A stretch of DNA of 64,000 nt from Granulicella mallensis (GCF_014203225.1 NZ_JACHIO010000012.1:152880-216879), one strand, 5' to 3'. Numbered from the stretch's first letter, positions 44,501 through 53,611 are shown. Numbers and translations are program-made. The notes: a model not told the origin generated them from the letters alone.

Positions 44501-45518
44501 GACCACCGAACGTACCGCCGACAAGATAGCGGTGCAGCTCGGGGTTCTTCAGGTTGTCGGGAACATCCATATCGTTCTTGAAGAAGAAGGGAGCGGCATT
44601 GATCCAGTTCGTGCCGCGACGGCCATAGAGCGTGCCGTGATAGGTGTTCGTGCCGGAGGCGGTGCTCAGGTCGATGTGCGCACCGGAGGTAGAACCCTGC
44701 TGCGCGTCGTACATCGAAGCGTTGACACGAACCTCCGCGATTGTCTCAGGAGCCGGAGTAGGAATAGCATTACCGATCGAAAGGTAGATAGAGGCTGCGG
44801 ATTGAATGACGCCAGCCGCGCCATTGCTGGTAGAAACGCCCGTGCTGTTGATCACGCGAGCCGAACCCACCTGGCTGGTGCTCTTGCCGTTGAACAGGCT
44901 GCTGGCGTCGACGCCATTCAACGAGAAGCTGTTGCTCGTATCGCGCTGGCCATTGGCCCAGATGGGAGCGTTGCCCAGGCCGGAGTTCGCACCCGTACCG
45001 CCCGCAAGTTCGGAGTTAACTCCGGGCGAAAGAATCGCCACTCCGGTAAAGCTGCCCGTCGGCAGTGGAATCGCTTCAATCTGCGACTTGTCAAGCACAT
45101 AGCCGTTCGTGGTGTCGGTCGCATTCAGCAGCGGATTGACATCGACGGTTACGGAATCCGATACAGCTCCCACCGCAAGCTGCGCCGGAAGGGTGATCGT
45201 ACGGTCAGCCTGGACCAGGATGCCGGGATATCTCTGGCTCGAAAAACCGTCGCGCGTAAACGTCAGAGTGTACTTACCGATAGGCAGGTCATTCAATGTG
45301 TAGGAACCTTGCGCGCTGGACTGTGCGGTACGGGTAAGCTTCGTATCGTCCGAAACAGCCTTCACCTGCACCCCAGGTACGACGCTTCCCGAAGGATCGG
45401 TCACGGTTCCAACGATCCCTCCGAGAGTCTGCTGCGCTCGCGCAACAAGCGGCGCAAGCAGGAAGAGACAGAAAGTGGAAAGAGCAAAGGCCGCGGCCAT
45501 TCTGCGTAGGGAGAGCAA
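41562..45518 (-). CDS. Oar-like TonB-dependent receptor with carboxypeptidase-regulatory domain
   Basis: 1318 residues from TTG 45518, chosen because AGGAGGT is six bases upstream and the signal peptide then starts at its N-terminus (LRRMAAAFALSTFCLFLLAP, cleavage after ARAQ). An N-terminal CarboxypepD_reg-like beta sandwich (about 30-110) carries DPSGSVVPGVQV and YTLNDLPIGKYTLTF. A plug-like region (SDSVTVDVNPLLNATD, ESIP-type QIEAIPLPTGS) and a very long barrel end with LQLSF, a typical outer-membrane C-terminus. This acidobacterial family imports oligosaccharides or other large ligands with TonB. Single gene. Located between the glycan enzymes and the APC transporter. Confidence 0.9.
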   Translation of the reverse strand: MLSLRRMAAAFALSTFCLFLLAPLVARAQQTLGGIVGTVTDPSGSVVPGVQVKAVSDDTKLTRTAQSSAQGSYTLNDLPIGKYTLTFTRDGFSSQRYPGILVQADRTITLPAQLAVGAVSDSVTVDVNPLLNATDTTNGYVLDKSQIEAIPLPTGSFTGVAILSPGVNSELAGGTGANSGLGNAPIWANGQRDTSNSFSLNGVDASSLFNGKSTSQVGSARVINSTGVSTSNGAAGVIQSAASIYLSIGNAIPTPAPETIAEVRVNASMYDAQQGSTSGAHIDLSTASGTNTYHGTLYGRRGTNWINAAPFFFKNDMDVPDNLKNPELHRYLVGGTFGGPILKDKLFGFLSYQHLHVSDQEIGDSFMNVPVGLSDSTRSASGFASIVNAQFPDANQTLSAGNIDRTALALFNSPALPGEPGKWLIPNDTGSASLSPTHPFNAFLPGTGRFKADMLVANLDYNATTKDTIALKYYYQHDPTLAPYSYSNVPGFTEHLDSGAQVFSIVNTYLVKSNLSTTETLGFLREKTWGDNEQPFGPSAIPGGSEGNVSINEFGSNYFPGVSIVNVLGSAAANAGLSGTGILNIGPNAEGQSSNTGVFQNRLQPTGNAIWTIGKHTVSFGTSYSYTQLNTIDKRTGTGTVATDDLSAFAQGYVTPGSSSTSFYVSSFLQGDASRYYRANQIGSYVQDKFQVTPTLSLTAGVRYDWDGGLTEKQGRIFNFDFPDASHPNDPNAYQYNAVADVITQPGFIIAGNNANGTSGVSPTTLTGRQWGIGPRIGAAWQPEMFHNKVVIRSGFGMYYDRGELFSYFSPGYAIGTVTGGPFGVNQQLPFVTAQSCPNNTLYDGYIPTCGANNLGPGNTNDPFSPPNQTPTAATGNLANPYTNVQSAAPSNPKASDLSKYLPNLGEINNGGRPISLGVYDRGNKLPYTYNYTLDVQWQPRNDLAIELGYVGNLGRHQVIPVPFNQPGIASPTSPIHGETLSYGYNVGGATLNNGSSYDTDYEGGNVDHRVPYIGYAAESIDYKAAGVDAYNALTAHIEKRMSHGLQVAASYTYSHALDEQSGLGLFYNGNNPLNLRDGYASSDFDRTHVINFNYVYKLPDFATKFTAKGYLENGWSLVGLTVLQSGQPYSVIDFSGAIGSVYYGVSDGITNPIVPLAPGCTPKNAKTGLSGAFGDFALKTSCFAIPVLPAGGLNGAIPASDPYETNFTTGQRNIFRQAFQKRADASLVKVTSITDRYSLKYTFDVYNLTNTSSFDVPGNEVSQNQNYNGFPVAGTPVLPTSCNASNTGFYNCPFSLGSVTHTIGSARQIQMSLQLSF

Positions 45519-45979
45519 GGTGTTACCTCCTGGGAAGAACCTACGGGAGAGCTGCAAAGAAGAAACACGTATCGCATGCAGCCCAGCGGCCGTCGTTCTG
45601 AAACTCGTTTCCGGTGCAATCGGTATGTCTGAAAACGGAGGGACAGCCCTCTGTATTCCGGGGTTGTACGTTCTAGTTTCGACGGCAGATACAACTCCGC
45701 GCCGTGCCTCAAGGACACTTACTGAGCAATTCGACTAAATGCAAAAATGCATTTGATCGAATGGTTAAGTTCGAAGCCAGATACTGGATGAGGGCAGCAG
45801 ATTGCGTCCCATGAATTGTTGCGATGACCAAAGAATAACCGAGAATTCATCTCAGGCCAATAGGAATATGCTTTTCGACGCTCCAGGGTGTGTCATCCAA
45901 CTGCTGTTCGAGATAAAGACAAGGTCTGCTCACTTTGCGCCTACATCCACACAAGATGGAGTGTAGAAGCTCAAACAGC
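45519..45979. other. Upstream region of the TonB receptor gene
   Basis: Promoter region and unassigned sequence; frames here are shadows. No other element recognised apart from the repeat that follows. Confidence 0.35.
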
Positions 45980-46263
45980 CACGGGTATAAGCCCCAAAGG
46001 GGCGATATATCCCAGCCCAGGGTGAGGCGACTCACGAGCGTTCTTTGCTCGCCGTGTCGCCGTAACCCTGGGTTGGGAGCCCAGTGAAGGTAGAGCCCTG
46101 TAGGGGCGATCTATCGCTGTTGCACGATAGGTCGCGCTTACAGCGCTCAATCTAATTTGCCACTTGCCCCAAGGTTCCGGCACCCCGGCGAGGATAAAAC
46201 ACTCGCTGCGCATGCCTCCACCCTGGGCTGGTATAGGTCGCCCCTTCGGGGCTTATACCCGTG
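45980..46263. repeat. Three related inverted-repeat units
   Basis: Unit 1 (45980-46029) CACGGGTATAAGCCCCAAAG... and unit 3 (46210-46263) ...CTTCGGGGCTTATACCCGTG are complementary end-to-end, and an internal unit (about 46065-46130) repeats the CCCTGGG...AGGGGCGATCTATCG part. The whole block could fold into a long hairpin. It is a REP-like family without coding capacity. Confidence 0.65.
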
Positions 46264-46362
46264 ACTGTTTGAACATTTCCTCTCCCTTTTGTATTTCTGT
46301 AGGCACGAAATGGGTCGGCCAATCTTTATCTCAAATAGCAATGTCGAATTAGGTGACACACC

Positions 46363-47751
46363 CTACGCTTCACGCTTGCTGATTCCATACCAGGCCATCG
46401 CTAACACCAGGTACACAAGGTAGATGTAAGGAAAATAACGCTGTGGCGCAGGCGGCACGGGAAAGATATTCCAGAGTAGTGCGGCAATCATCGCCACTGT
46501 GGCAACGGCGGCGAGCAAACCTGACCCCACGCTCAGACGCTGCTCTCGCCGCAGATGCACGGCGAGCGCAATCGCCGCCAACGTGTATGCCGTAAGAAAG
46601 CCAAAGACGGCGAGCGTGCCCATCCAGCCATAGATATCGGCGCCGCTGGCTCCTCGATGGGCGAGCACTCCTACAGGCACAAAGGCGAGTACTGCCGCAA
46701 GAATACTGGCCATACCAGGCGTCTCGTTCCGGGCATGCGTGACTCCGAACCGGCTATGCGCCAGGCCGTGATGAGCCATCAACAGCAGAACGCGCGAAGC
46801 GGCGATAACGCAAGCCAGCGTCGCCGCCAGCATGCTAACGAGCACGCCCGCATCGATGATCGGGCCAACAAACCTGACACCAGCCTGCGCGGAGAGGTAG
46901 TGAAAGGGCGCGGCGCTGGCATCCAGCGTGGTGGAGGCTCCGTGGAATCCAAGCACCTCACCATACGCGCAGACAATGAAGAATAAGCCCGCCAGCAGAG
47001 CACTTTGGATCACAGCGCGAGGAATCGTCTTCAGAGGTTCGCGGGCCTCCGCACCAAGGGTCGTTGCACTCTCGAAGCCTACGAAGCTGAAGATCGCCAG
47101 CATGACGCCCATCCTTACCTGCGGCGCTGAAACTCCTCGGAGGCGGACCTGCGACATGTCAAAATGCAGACCATGCTTCCACAGCGTAATACCGACGACG
47201 AAGGTAATCAGGCATACCGAGATCGCCTCGATCCAGAGCATCAGCTCCGCCGATACCTTTACATCGCGGTACGCGACCGCCATCGCTCCACCCGCCGCCA
47301 CCAGCGAAAGCAGCACAGGAGACACATGCAGATGGTATTCATCGAGAAAGATGTAGGCGTAGTTGAGGAAGCCTCCGATGACCGATGACGCAGTCATCAC
47401 ATACGCAAAGAACAGTGCCCATGCGGTAAGCGCACTCCACGCCGGAGAAAGCGACGAGCGCGTATAGCTATACAGCGAACCGGGTGAAGCCGACTCTCGC
47501 GCAAAACTCGCCACGCACATGGCAACCAGTACGATTGCAGCCAGAGCGATCAGATAGGCAAGCCCCGTACCCGCCCCACACAATCCGAAGACCAGCGGCA
47601 CTGTAAGCGTAGGTGTCGTGCTGGGTGCAATCAGAGAGATGGACTGCGCCAGGGTTTCGAGCGGCGAGAGTACCTGCTGCCGCAACCCATACGAGGGCGA
47701 GGCCGCTGTCTCCGGACCGTCGCTGATCGTCGCGACCGTGGAAGAATCCAT
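46363..47751 (-). CDS. APC-superfamily amino acid/polyamine permease
   Basis: 462 residues, about 12 membrane helices. It carries the APC signatures: an N-terminal LSPLETLAQSISLIAPSTTPTL helix 1 with the unwound substrate-binding region and the PGSLYSYTR segment (helix 3), and FSFVGFESATTLGAEAREPLKTIP in helix 6, as in amino-acid/amine transporters of the APC family. Family substrates are amino acids, polyamines or related amines. Single gene, separated from rhaB by an inverted repeat pair. It could serve the decarboxylase product of the upstream operon, but that is speculation. Confidence 0.87.
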   Translation of the reverse strand: MDSSTVATISDGPETAASPSYGLRQQVLSPLETLAQSISLIAPSTTPTLTVPLVFGLCGAGTGLAYLIALAAIVLVAMCVASFARESASPGSLYSYTRSSLSPAWSALTAWALFFAYVMTASSVIGGFLNYAYIFLDEYHLHVSPVLLSLVAAGGAMAVAYRDVKVSAELMLWIEAISVCLITFVVGITLWKHGLHFDMSQVRLRGVSAPQVRMGVMLAIFSFVGFESATTLGAEAREPLKTIPRAVIQSALLAGLFFIVCAYGEVLGFHGASTTLDASAAPFHYLSAQAGVRFVGPIIDAGVLVSMLAATLACVIAASRVLLLMAHHGLAHSRFGVTHARNETPGMASILAAVLAFVPVGVLAHRGASGADIYGWMGTLAVFGFLTAYTLAAIALAVHLRREQRLSVGSGLLAAVATVAMIAALLWNIFPVPPAPQRYFPYIYLVYLVLAMAWYGISKREA

Positions 47752-47930
47752 CGTTCAACCTCGCAGGTAGAAGTTCGGTTAAGGACCCAGATAACTGGGC
47801 CGGTGTAACCGGCTGGATGATTCGTGTGGATTCAGCATAGCGCAGTTTTTGCTGCGGCCTGTTCTTGGCTGTCGCTTGTTCCGCTGTTGTTTGTTTTTGC
47901 CGTTGCTTGTTCTTGTGGTTGCTTGTTCTT
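47752..47930. other. Upstream region of the permease gene
   Basis: T/G-rich runs (TTGTTTTTGCCGTTGC) and probable promoter sequence. No gene. Confidence 0.3.
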
Positions 47931-48116
47931 CGTCGTCATCCTGAGCCGTAGGCGAAGGACCCCCGCATTGGGCGAGGCACAACTGCGCTGCGGTGGCGAG
48001 ACCTGGAAGGGCGACAATCTCTGCCTCAGCTATGCTCCCTTGATCTGTGGCTTCCCATATCGCTACTGGTGATCCAAAATGCGGGGGTCCTTCGCATACG
48101 GCTCAGGATGACGACG
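47931..48116. repeat. Inverted repeat pair of the CGTCATCCTGAGC family
   Basis: Left unit 47931-47974 (CGTCGTCATCCTGAGCCGTA...) and right unit 48079-48116 (...GGCTCAGGATGACGACG) face each other. The unit shares CGTCATCCTGAGC and GAAGGACC with the element at 38948-39168, so it is the same dispersed family. Confidence 0.7.
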
Positions 48117-48146
48117 AAAAACAAACAACAGCAAAACTTAGAAGCT

Positions 48147-49607
48147 CTAACCCTGCTGCGCGTTCGCAAGCCTCGCCGCCCAGACACACGCCGGTCGCGA
48201 CACCGTCTCACCCGTCTTCTCCAGGGTCGCAAGCTGAACAGCGAAGTTCCCCAGGGTCGAGCACTCCGTCCCAGCCCGCAGCACCTCAAGTCCCGTAGCC
48301 TCCGCCGTCAGCCGATTCAGAAACTCATTCTGGCTTCCACCACCCATAAGGTAGAGCCGCCGAAAGCGCTTGCCCGTAATCTCCGCCACGCTGTGCAGCA
48401 CATGCGCATAACGCGCCGCCAGACTGTAGAAGAGAAACGAAGCCATCTCCGCCGCATCCTTCACATCCACACTCAACTCCGCCAACCCGCGCCGGCGAAG
48501 CTGCGCGTTGATGCGCTCCGGCATATGGCCTTGCAGCATCAGGTCAGGGTCGTCCACATCCAGCACATACTCACGAGGGCCGAACGCCGTCGAAGCCTCC
48601 ACCAGTACCGGCAGATCAAGCGTCGTGCCCTTTGCGCTCCAGCTCTCGATGCACTGGCGCAGAAGCCACATGCCGTTCACGTTCTTATGGAAGCAGATCG
48701 TTCCATCGACGCCGCCCAGGTTGGTGAAGTTCTCTTCCCGCGCGGCAGCCGAATTTACAGGAGCCTCCAACTGCGCTCCCACCAGCGACCACGTACCCGA
48801 ACTGATGTAAGCCCAGTCATCGCCTGGGTCAGGAATCGCCGCAATCGCCGAAGCCGTATCGTGACACGCCGGAGCGATCAGACGCGTGTTCTCAAACGCC
48901 GGCAGCATGGCCAACTCGCCCTGCACTTTTCCGATATCGGTTCCCGGAGGAACAATCGGAGGCGCATCCGCGATCGTCTGCCCAAGCACGCCAAAGATCT
49001 CACTCGACCACTCGCCATCGAGGCCCACCATCTGCGTATGCGTCGCGTTCGTACGCTCCGAGACCGCCCGGCCGCCAAGCCGATGCAGAACATACTCCGG
49101 CAGGTTAAGCCAGCAGTGTTTCTTCTTCTCTACATCGTCGGCAAACATCTGGTAGACGCTGTTGATGCGCAGCAGCTGCAAGCCCGTGATCTCGCGCATC
49201 CGCTCAGCGGAGAGACGTTCATGCAACACCGGCTCAGCCGCAACCGTACGTTCATCGCGATAACAAAAGGGATCGGCAATAGCCGTGCCCTGGTCGTCCA
49301 GCCGCACATAGTCCACGGCCCAACCGTCAACAGCGATCGACCGTACCCCTTCGGTCGCGATCTCCGCGCACTGGCGCAGACCGGCGTAGAGCCCTTCGAG
49401 GATCATCCCGAGATCCCACCGCAGACCATCCGCGCGTTCAACAGCGTGGTTCGCAAAGCGATGGACAAGCTGGATCCGGGGCCCCTGCTCCAGCCAGCGC
49501 AGTAACGATACGCGGCAACTCTCTGCTCCTAGATCGATGGCAACCAGAGCCCGTCGGTCGTTTGGAACCGGAAGAGGAAGAGTTGCCGCTGTACCGTCCA
49601 CGCTCAT
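48147..49607 (-). CDS. rhaB: L-rhamnulose kinase
   Basis: 486 residues, FGGY sugar kinase. N-terminal phosphate loop VAIDLGAESCRVSLLRW (22-38), VDGWAVDYVRLD (sugar contact), catalytic Asp region SSGTWSLVGAQ and C-terminal MGGGSQNEFLNRLTAEATG motif agree with rhamnulokinase. It phosphorylates L-rhamnulose at C1. It overlaps the upstream aldolase/dehydrogenase by four bases (ATGA), so the two are translated together. The second, third and fourth enzyme steps of rhamnose use are thus encoded in one unit. Confidence 0.93.
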   Translation of the reverse strand: MSVDGTAATLPLPVPNDRRALVAIDLGAESCRVSLLRWLEQGPRIQLVHRFANHAVERADGLRWDLGMILEGLYAGLRQCAEIATEGVRSIAVDGWAVDYVRLDDQGTAIADPFCYRDERTVAAEPVLHERLSAERMREITGLQLLRINSVYQMFADDVEKKKHCWLNLPEYVLHRLGGRAVSERTNATHTQMVGLDGEWSSEIFGVLGQTIADAPPIVPPGTDIGKVQGELAMLPAFENTRLIAPACHDTASAIAAIPDPGDDWAYISSGTWSLVGAQLEAPVNSAAAREENFTNLGGVDGTICFHKNVNGMWLLRQCIESWSAKGTTLDLPVLVEASTAFGPREYVLDVDDPDLMLQGHMPERINAQLRRRGLAELSVDVKDAAEMASFLFYSLAARYAHVLHSVAEITGKRFRRLYLMGGGSQNEFLNRLTAEATGLEVLRAGTECSTLGNFAVQLATLEKTGETVSRPACVWAARLANAQQG

Positions 49608-51805
49608 CGCAGATAAGCCTCGGTCAGGCCGCCGTCCACCGGGATCAGGTGGCCCGTCGTCACCGGAGCCTTCGGGCCGCCAACAAACAGGATCGCCTCA
49701 GCGCAGTCCTTCGGATCGATGGGCACATGCGTCAGCGTACGCTTGGCGTAGAACGCCGCCAGCAGGTTGCGAATCTCGTCATCGCTGCCGCTCTCATCGA
49801 ACGGAATTCCATACTTCGTGAGCGACGCCTTCACACGGTCGCGCGGGAACATCGTCGATCCCTTGACCACCGTCGCCGGACTGATGCCGTTCACGCGCAG
49901 CAGCGGCGAGTACGTAATCGCCAACTCGCGCACCAGGTGGCTCAGCGCCGCCTTGCTCACGTCATAGGCCTCGGAGCCGCGCTTGGCCACAACTGCATTG
50001 GCCGAGCTCGTCAGCACCACGCTGCCCGGAATTCCCTGCGCCTTGAAGACCTTCTGCGCTTCATCGGTGAGCAGGTAGTTCGCCGTGACATTAATCTCCA
50101 GCGTCACACCCCACTGCGCGTCCGTGATAATGCCGTCGGGCGAGGTCGGGAAGATGGCAGCGGTATTGACCAGGATGTCGATGCCGCCAAAGGCCGCAAT
50201 CGTCGCGTCCAGCGCGCTCTTGATCGCATCGCGCTTGCGAATGTCGATCACTGCTGCCACCGCGCATTCTTTGCCACCGATAGCTTTGGCCTCGTCCGCA
50301 ACCTTCTGCGCGGCTTCAAGCGAAAGGTCCGCAACAACGATGTGCGCGCCGCGTTCCGCAGCCAGCAAGACGGTCTCACGCCCAATCCCGCTCGCTCCGC
50401 CGACGACCAACACCACGCGCCGGCTCAGTTCCTTCTCCGGAGGCTGACGGCGAATCTTCGCCTCTTCCAGCGCCCAGTACTCGATACGGAAGGCCTCGCT
50501 CGGCGGAAGCGCTACGTAGTTCTCATGCACGCTGAACGCCGAAGTCGGCGCACAGCCTGCCTGCGGCAGCTCCGAGGGCAGCTTGCCCTCGTCCATACTG
50601 CCCGCGCCTTCCATTACATGGATGGCGTTGATATAGAACTCACCCGTAATGCGCGACTCTGCCTTGTTCTTGCCGAAGCTGAACATGCCGACGCCCGGCA
50701 CCAGTACCACCGTCGGGCTGGCATCGCGCATGGCCGGAGATTCCGGCGTCGCATGGGCCTTGTAGTACTCCGCATACTCGGCGCGATAGGTTTCGAGGGC
50801 CTCATCCAGCTTGGCCTCGAGATCGGTAATGCTCCCCGTCGGATTCCAGTCGATAAATAGCGGACGAATCTTCGTGCGAATGAAGTGGTCCGGGCAGCTC
50901 GTGCCGAGATGCGCCAACTGCTTCGCCGAGTTCGAGTTCACAAATGCGAGCACATCCGGCGCATCCGTAAAGCTGCCGATGACCCGCTGCTTTGCCGAGA
51001 CACGGCCGCGAATCGCAGGCATCAACTGCACCGCAAGACTCTTCCGCTCATCATGCGATGAGTACCTCGCGCCGCTAAAGCTCGGTCCCTTCTTCGCTGC
51101 GTGTTCCTGAATAAATTGTCCGAGCTGATCGATGATCGTGATCGTGTTCAGGTAGCTCTCGCGCTGCGTCTGTCCCCACGTAAACAAACCGTGTCCGCCG
51201 AGCACAACACCGTCGCAGCCGGGCGTAGCCGCCACGGCCTTCTGCAGCATCATCGCCAGCTCAAAGCCGGGACGCTGCCACGGCACCCAGACCATCTTGT
51301 GGCCGAAGCGCTGATTGAACTCTTCCATCTTCTCCTTGCCGTTGGCCGAGGCAGCCAGGGCAATCGCCCAGTCGGGGTGCAGATGGTCCACATGCGGCGC
51401 GGGCAGAAAGCCATGCAGCGGCGTGTCGATCGAAGCCGCCGTCGGATTGTTGTTGAACGTGCAGAGCGGATACATCGAAACGATCTCGTCTTCGAACTCA
51501 ACGCCCTTGTAGCTCTTGGCCAGCGACAGCACCTTGTCGAGGTACAGCGTCGCAAAGCCGGAACGCTTGATGCTGCCCAGATCGCCGCCAGATCCCTTGA
51601 CCCAGAGCACCGTCTTCTTCTGCCCGTCGAGCGGGTCAGTCTCTTCGATCTTCGAGCTCGTGTTTCCCCCACCAAAGTTCGTCAGTCGCAGGTCGGAGCC
51701 CAGCAGATTCGAGCGGTAGCGCAACAACTCTGGAGCGTCGAGCTTGGAAGCTACGGCTTCATCCCAGCGGTCTTCGAGAAAGTGGAGTTTGTTCGAGGTC
51801 GTCAT
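49604..51805 (-). CDS. Bifunctional rhamnulose-1-phosphate aldolase/short-chain dehydrogenase
   Basis: 733 residues, fusion protein. N-terminal class II aldolase/adducin domain (about 1-400) with the metal His block in HGFLPAPHVDHLHPD and VLGGHGLFTWGQ; C-terminal SDR domain (about 455-733) with GGASGIG and SEAYDVSKAAL carrying the YxxxK pair. The aldolase splits L-rhamnulose-1-phosphate to DHAP and L-lactaldehyde, which the second domain oxidises to L-lactate. This corresponds to RhaEW of Bacillus and others. Adjacent lutABC genes then use the lactate. Operon with rhaB (four-base overlap). An inverted repeat lies 70-90 bp upstream. Confidence 0.93.
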   Translation of the reverse strand: MTTSNKLHFLEDRWDEAVASKLDAPELLRYRSNLLGSDLRLTNFGGGNTSSKIEETDPLDGQKKTVLWVKGSGGDLGSIKRSGFATLYLDKVLSLAKSYKGVEFEDEIVSMYPLCTFNNNPTAASIDTPLHGFLPAPHVDHLHPDWAIALAASANGKEKMEEFNQRFGHKMVWVPWQRPGFELAMMLQKAVAATPGCDGVVLGGHGLFTWGQTQRESYLNTITIIDQLGQFIQEHAAKKGPSFSGARYSSHDERKSLAVQLMPAIRGRVSAKQRVIGSFTDAPDVLAFVNSNSAKQLAHLGTSCPDHFIRTKIRPLFIDWNPTGSITDLEAKLDEALETYRAEYAEYYKAHATPESPAMRDASPTVVLVPGVGMFSFGKNKAESRITGEFYINAIHVMEGAGSMDEGKLPSELPQAGCAPTSAFSVHENYVALPPSEAFRIEYWALEEAKIRRQPPEKELSRRVVLVVGGASGIGRETVLLAAERGAHIVVADLSLEAAQKVADEAKAIGGKECAVAAVIDIRKRDAIKSALDATIAAFGGIDILVNTAAIFPTSPDGIITDAQWGVTLEINVTANYLLTDEAQKVFKAQGIPGSVVLTSSANAVVAKRGSEAYDVSKAALSHLVRELAITYSPLLRVNGISPATVVKGSTMFPRDRVKASLTKYGIPFDESGSDDEIRNLLAAFYAKRTLTHVPIDPKDCAEAILFVGGPKAPVTTGHLIPVDGGLTEAYLR

Positions 51806-51876
51806 TCTGATATCGGTTCCTGTGGTGGGTCTCGCGCCAGTTTCGCGGCGTAATGATGATTACACACCAACTATCA

Positions 51877-51895
51877 ATAGAACAACTATTTCTAT
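51877..51895 (-). promoter_or_regulatory. Possible operator upstream of the rhamnose aldolase gene
   Basis: ATAGAACAACTATTTCTAT: a 6-bp perfect inverted repeat (ATAGAA/TTCTAT) with a 7-bp spacer in the AT-rich promoter region. A candidate for the sugar-responsive regulator encoded 600 bp upstream; no second copy was found, so this is weak. Confidence 0.3.
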
Positions 51896-51962
51896 AGGGG
51901 TATTTATCCGATCCTCACAGAACAGATTCAATCTGCTTTTGCCTTTCTTGTTTGTCTTTCTT

Positions 51963-52355
51963 TTGTCATTCCCGCAGGGAATCTGTTTTTCGTTTCGGAG
52001 AGGCAAGGCTTTGGCCACGAGGGCGAATGCCAGGATCTGCTATCAAACTGTTTTATGGAGTGAAGGGTGCAAACAGTTTGTTGAGGCACAAACCGGGAGG
52101 GCCTGGCTTCAGCCAGGCCACCAAGGCATCGCCCAAAGGTTCCTTCCTCTCTGCCGAAGGCCGGAGTGAAGGCGTAGCCGCAACGACTGAATTGCCTTCT
52201 TTAGCCATGGCGAGACAAGCTGCCCTAGACTTATCCCTGAATTGCTTTCGTAGAAGCCAAACCGCAGCTCAGAAACTCGTAGCGGGAGGACCGAAGTCCT
52301 CCCGCTCAAGAGCGTGCCACTCCAGCCAGCAGATTCCCTGCGGGAATGACAGAAA
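51963..52355. repeat. Nested repeat block between the rhamnose genes
   Basis: Outer pair: GTCATTCCCGCAGGGAATC (about 51966-51984) and its complement near 52333-52352. An inner member of another family (52068-52205, with GGCCTGGCTTCAGCCAGGCC and CTCTGCCGAAGGC...GCAACGACTGAATTGC) matches both arms of the repeat at 61985-62275. No gene in the 590-bp gap. Confidence 0.65.
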
Positions 52356-52399
52356 GAAAAACAAAGGCAGCCACATGGGCTATGGCAAAAATTGCCAGG

Positions 52400-53611
52400 C
52401 TACGACGTCTTCCGCGCCGCGCCCTGCTTCAGCTTCTGGCTACGCTTCGGCGCGGATTTATTCTCGCCACCAGCATGCGAAGCCGCAGCCGCCACGGTAA
52501 GCCCCGCATCCGCCTCCAGCACACGCCCGGCACGGTCCGCCGTAATCGCCCGATGCTCCACATAGTTGTACGGAGCCACCGTCTCACCGCGCAGCAACGC
52601 CAGGCCAAGGTCAATCAACCTCGGACCGTAGAGCCCCACCTCATGGGAGATCGAAGCAATCGCCGGGCTTCCCGGCCGTTGCATCTCGATCACCATCTCC
52701 TCCAGGCAATCCTGTCCCACAATGGCCACGTGCTTCTCGCGGTCCAGATCGCGAACGGCTGCGATAGCGCCCATCGCGCTCGTATCGTTCGCCGCCGCAA
52801 TCAGGATGTGCTTGTCCTTCGGGTGGCGCTTCAAAAAGTCGAGGACCACCTTGTAACTGATGTCGCGCATTCCCCTGCCATCGATCCGCACAAAGCATTC
52901 GACGGGCAGATTGGGCAGCCGCGTCTTCACGCCCTCAAACGCCCCGGTAATGCGGCTCTGCACCAGTTGTCCGGCCTCCGCAAGATCAAGCCCTACCATC
53001 CAGTCAATCTCCCCGTCCCAGCGCTGCTGCGCAAACTCCGCCAGCACCCCACCCGCTTCGCGACCCGCACGATAGTTGTCGATGCCCAGGTACGTCGCAT
53101 GAGGATGCGGAATATCGACTGCAATCAGGGGTATCTTCGCCTCGGCGATCTTGTCGGCAATAATCGGCGCGGCGTGCTCGTCCACCTGGAACTCGATGAT
53201 GACATCGACGCGCTCGCGGATGAACGTCTCCGCATTCTCGATGGCCGTCTCCGCGTTGTAGCGGTTGTCCAGCACCAGCAGGTCGACGCCGACCGCCGCA
53301 GCCGCCTCGCGCAGGCTTACGGTCACGGCTTCGGAAAACGGCATCTCCGCACTCTGGCTGCCGAAGCCGAAGCGCAGCTTCTTGGGCCGTGCGATGTGCC
53401 GATAGTGCCGGTCCGCCGTCTGCCCAACGTAGCCCCGATGCACCAGGGTCTTCAGAATTCGATAGACCGTCGTCTTCGAGATCTTGGTACGCTTGTGGAT
53501 CGTCTCCAGCACCATCGGCTGGTTTTCATTCTGCAGAAGCTCAAGGATATCGAGAGCCTTGGTGAGTACGGGGATCAGGTACAGCCGCTTGGTCTTCGTC
53601 TTGGGCGCCAT
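52400..53611 (-). CDS. Hybrid regulator: IclR-type HTH with sugar-binding (periplasmic-binding-protein) domain
   Basis: 403 residues. The N-terminal 85 residues are a winged helix of IclR type (LTKALDILELLQNENQPMVLETI, then KISKTTVYRILKTLVHRGYV). The rest is a type I periplasmic-binding-protein-like sensor (EAVTVSLREAAAAVGVDLLVLDN, DVIIEFQVDEHAAP, ANDTSAMGAIAAVRD), as in LacI family regulators. The HTH of LacI is replaced by that of IclR. It is placed between rhaI and the rhaEW-rhaB operon, so it is most likely the rhamnose-responsive regulator. The C-terminal tail is Lys/Gln/Ser-rich. No signal peptide. Confidence 0.85.
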   Translation of the reverse strand: MAPKTKTKRLYLIPVLTKALDILELLQNENQPMVLETIHKRTKISKTTVYRILKTLVHRGYVGQTADRHYRHIARPKKLRFGFGSQSAEMPFSEAVTVSLREAAAAVGVDLLVLDNRYNAETAIENAETFIRERVDVIIEFQVDEHAAPIIADKIAEAKIPLIAVDIPHPHATYLGIDNYRAGREAGGVLAEFAQQRWDGEIDWMVGLDLAEAGQLVQSRITGAFEGVKTRLPNLPVECFVRIDGRGMRDISYKVVLDFLKRHPKDKHILIAAANDTSAMGAIAAVRDLDREKHVAIVGQDCLEEMVIEMQRPGSPAIASISHEVGLYGPRLIDLGLALLRGETVAPYNYVEHRAITADRAGRVLEADAGLTVAAAASHAGGENKSAPKRSQKLKQGAARKTS

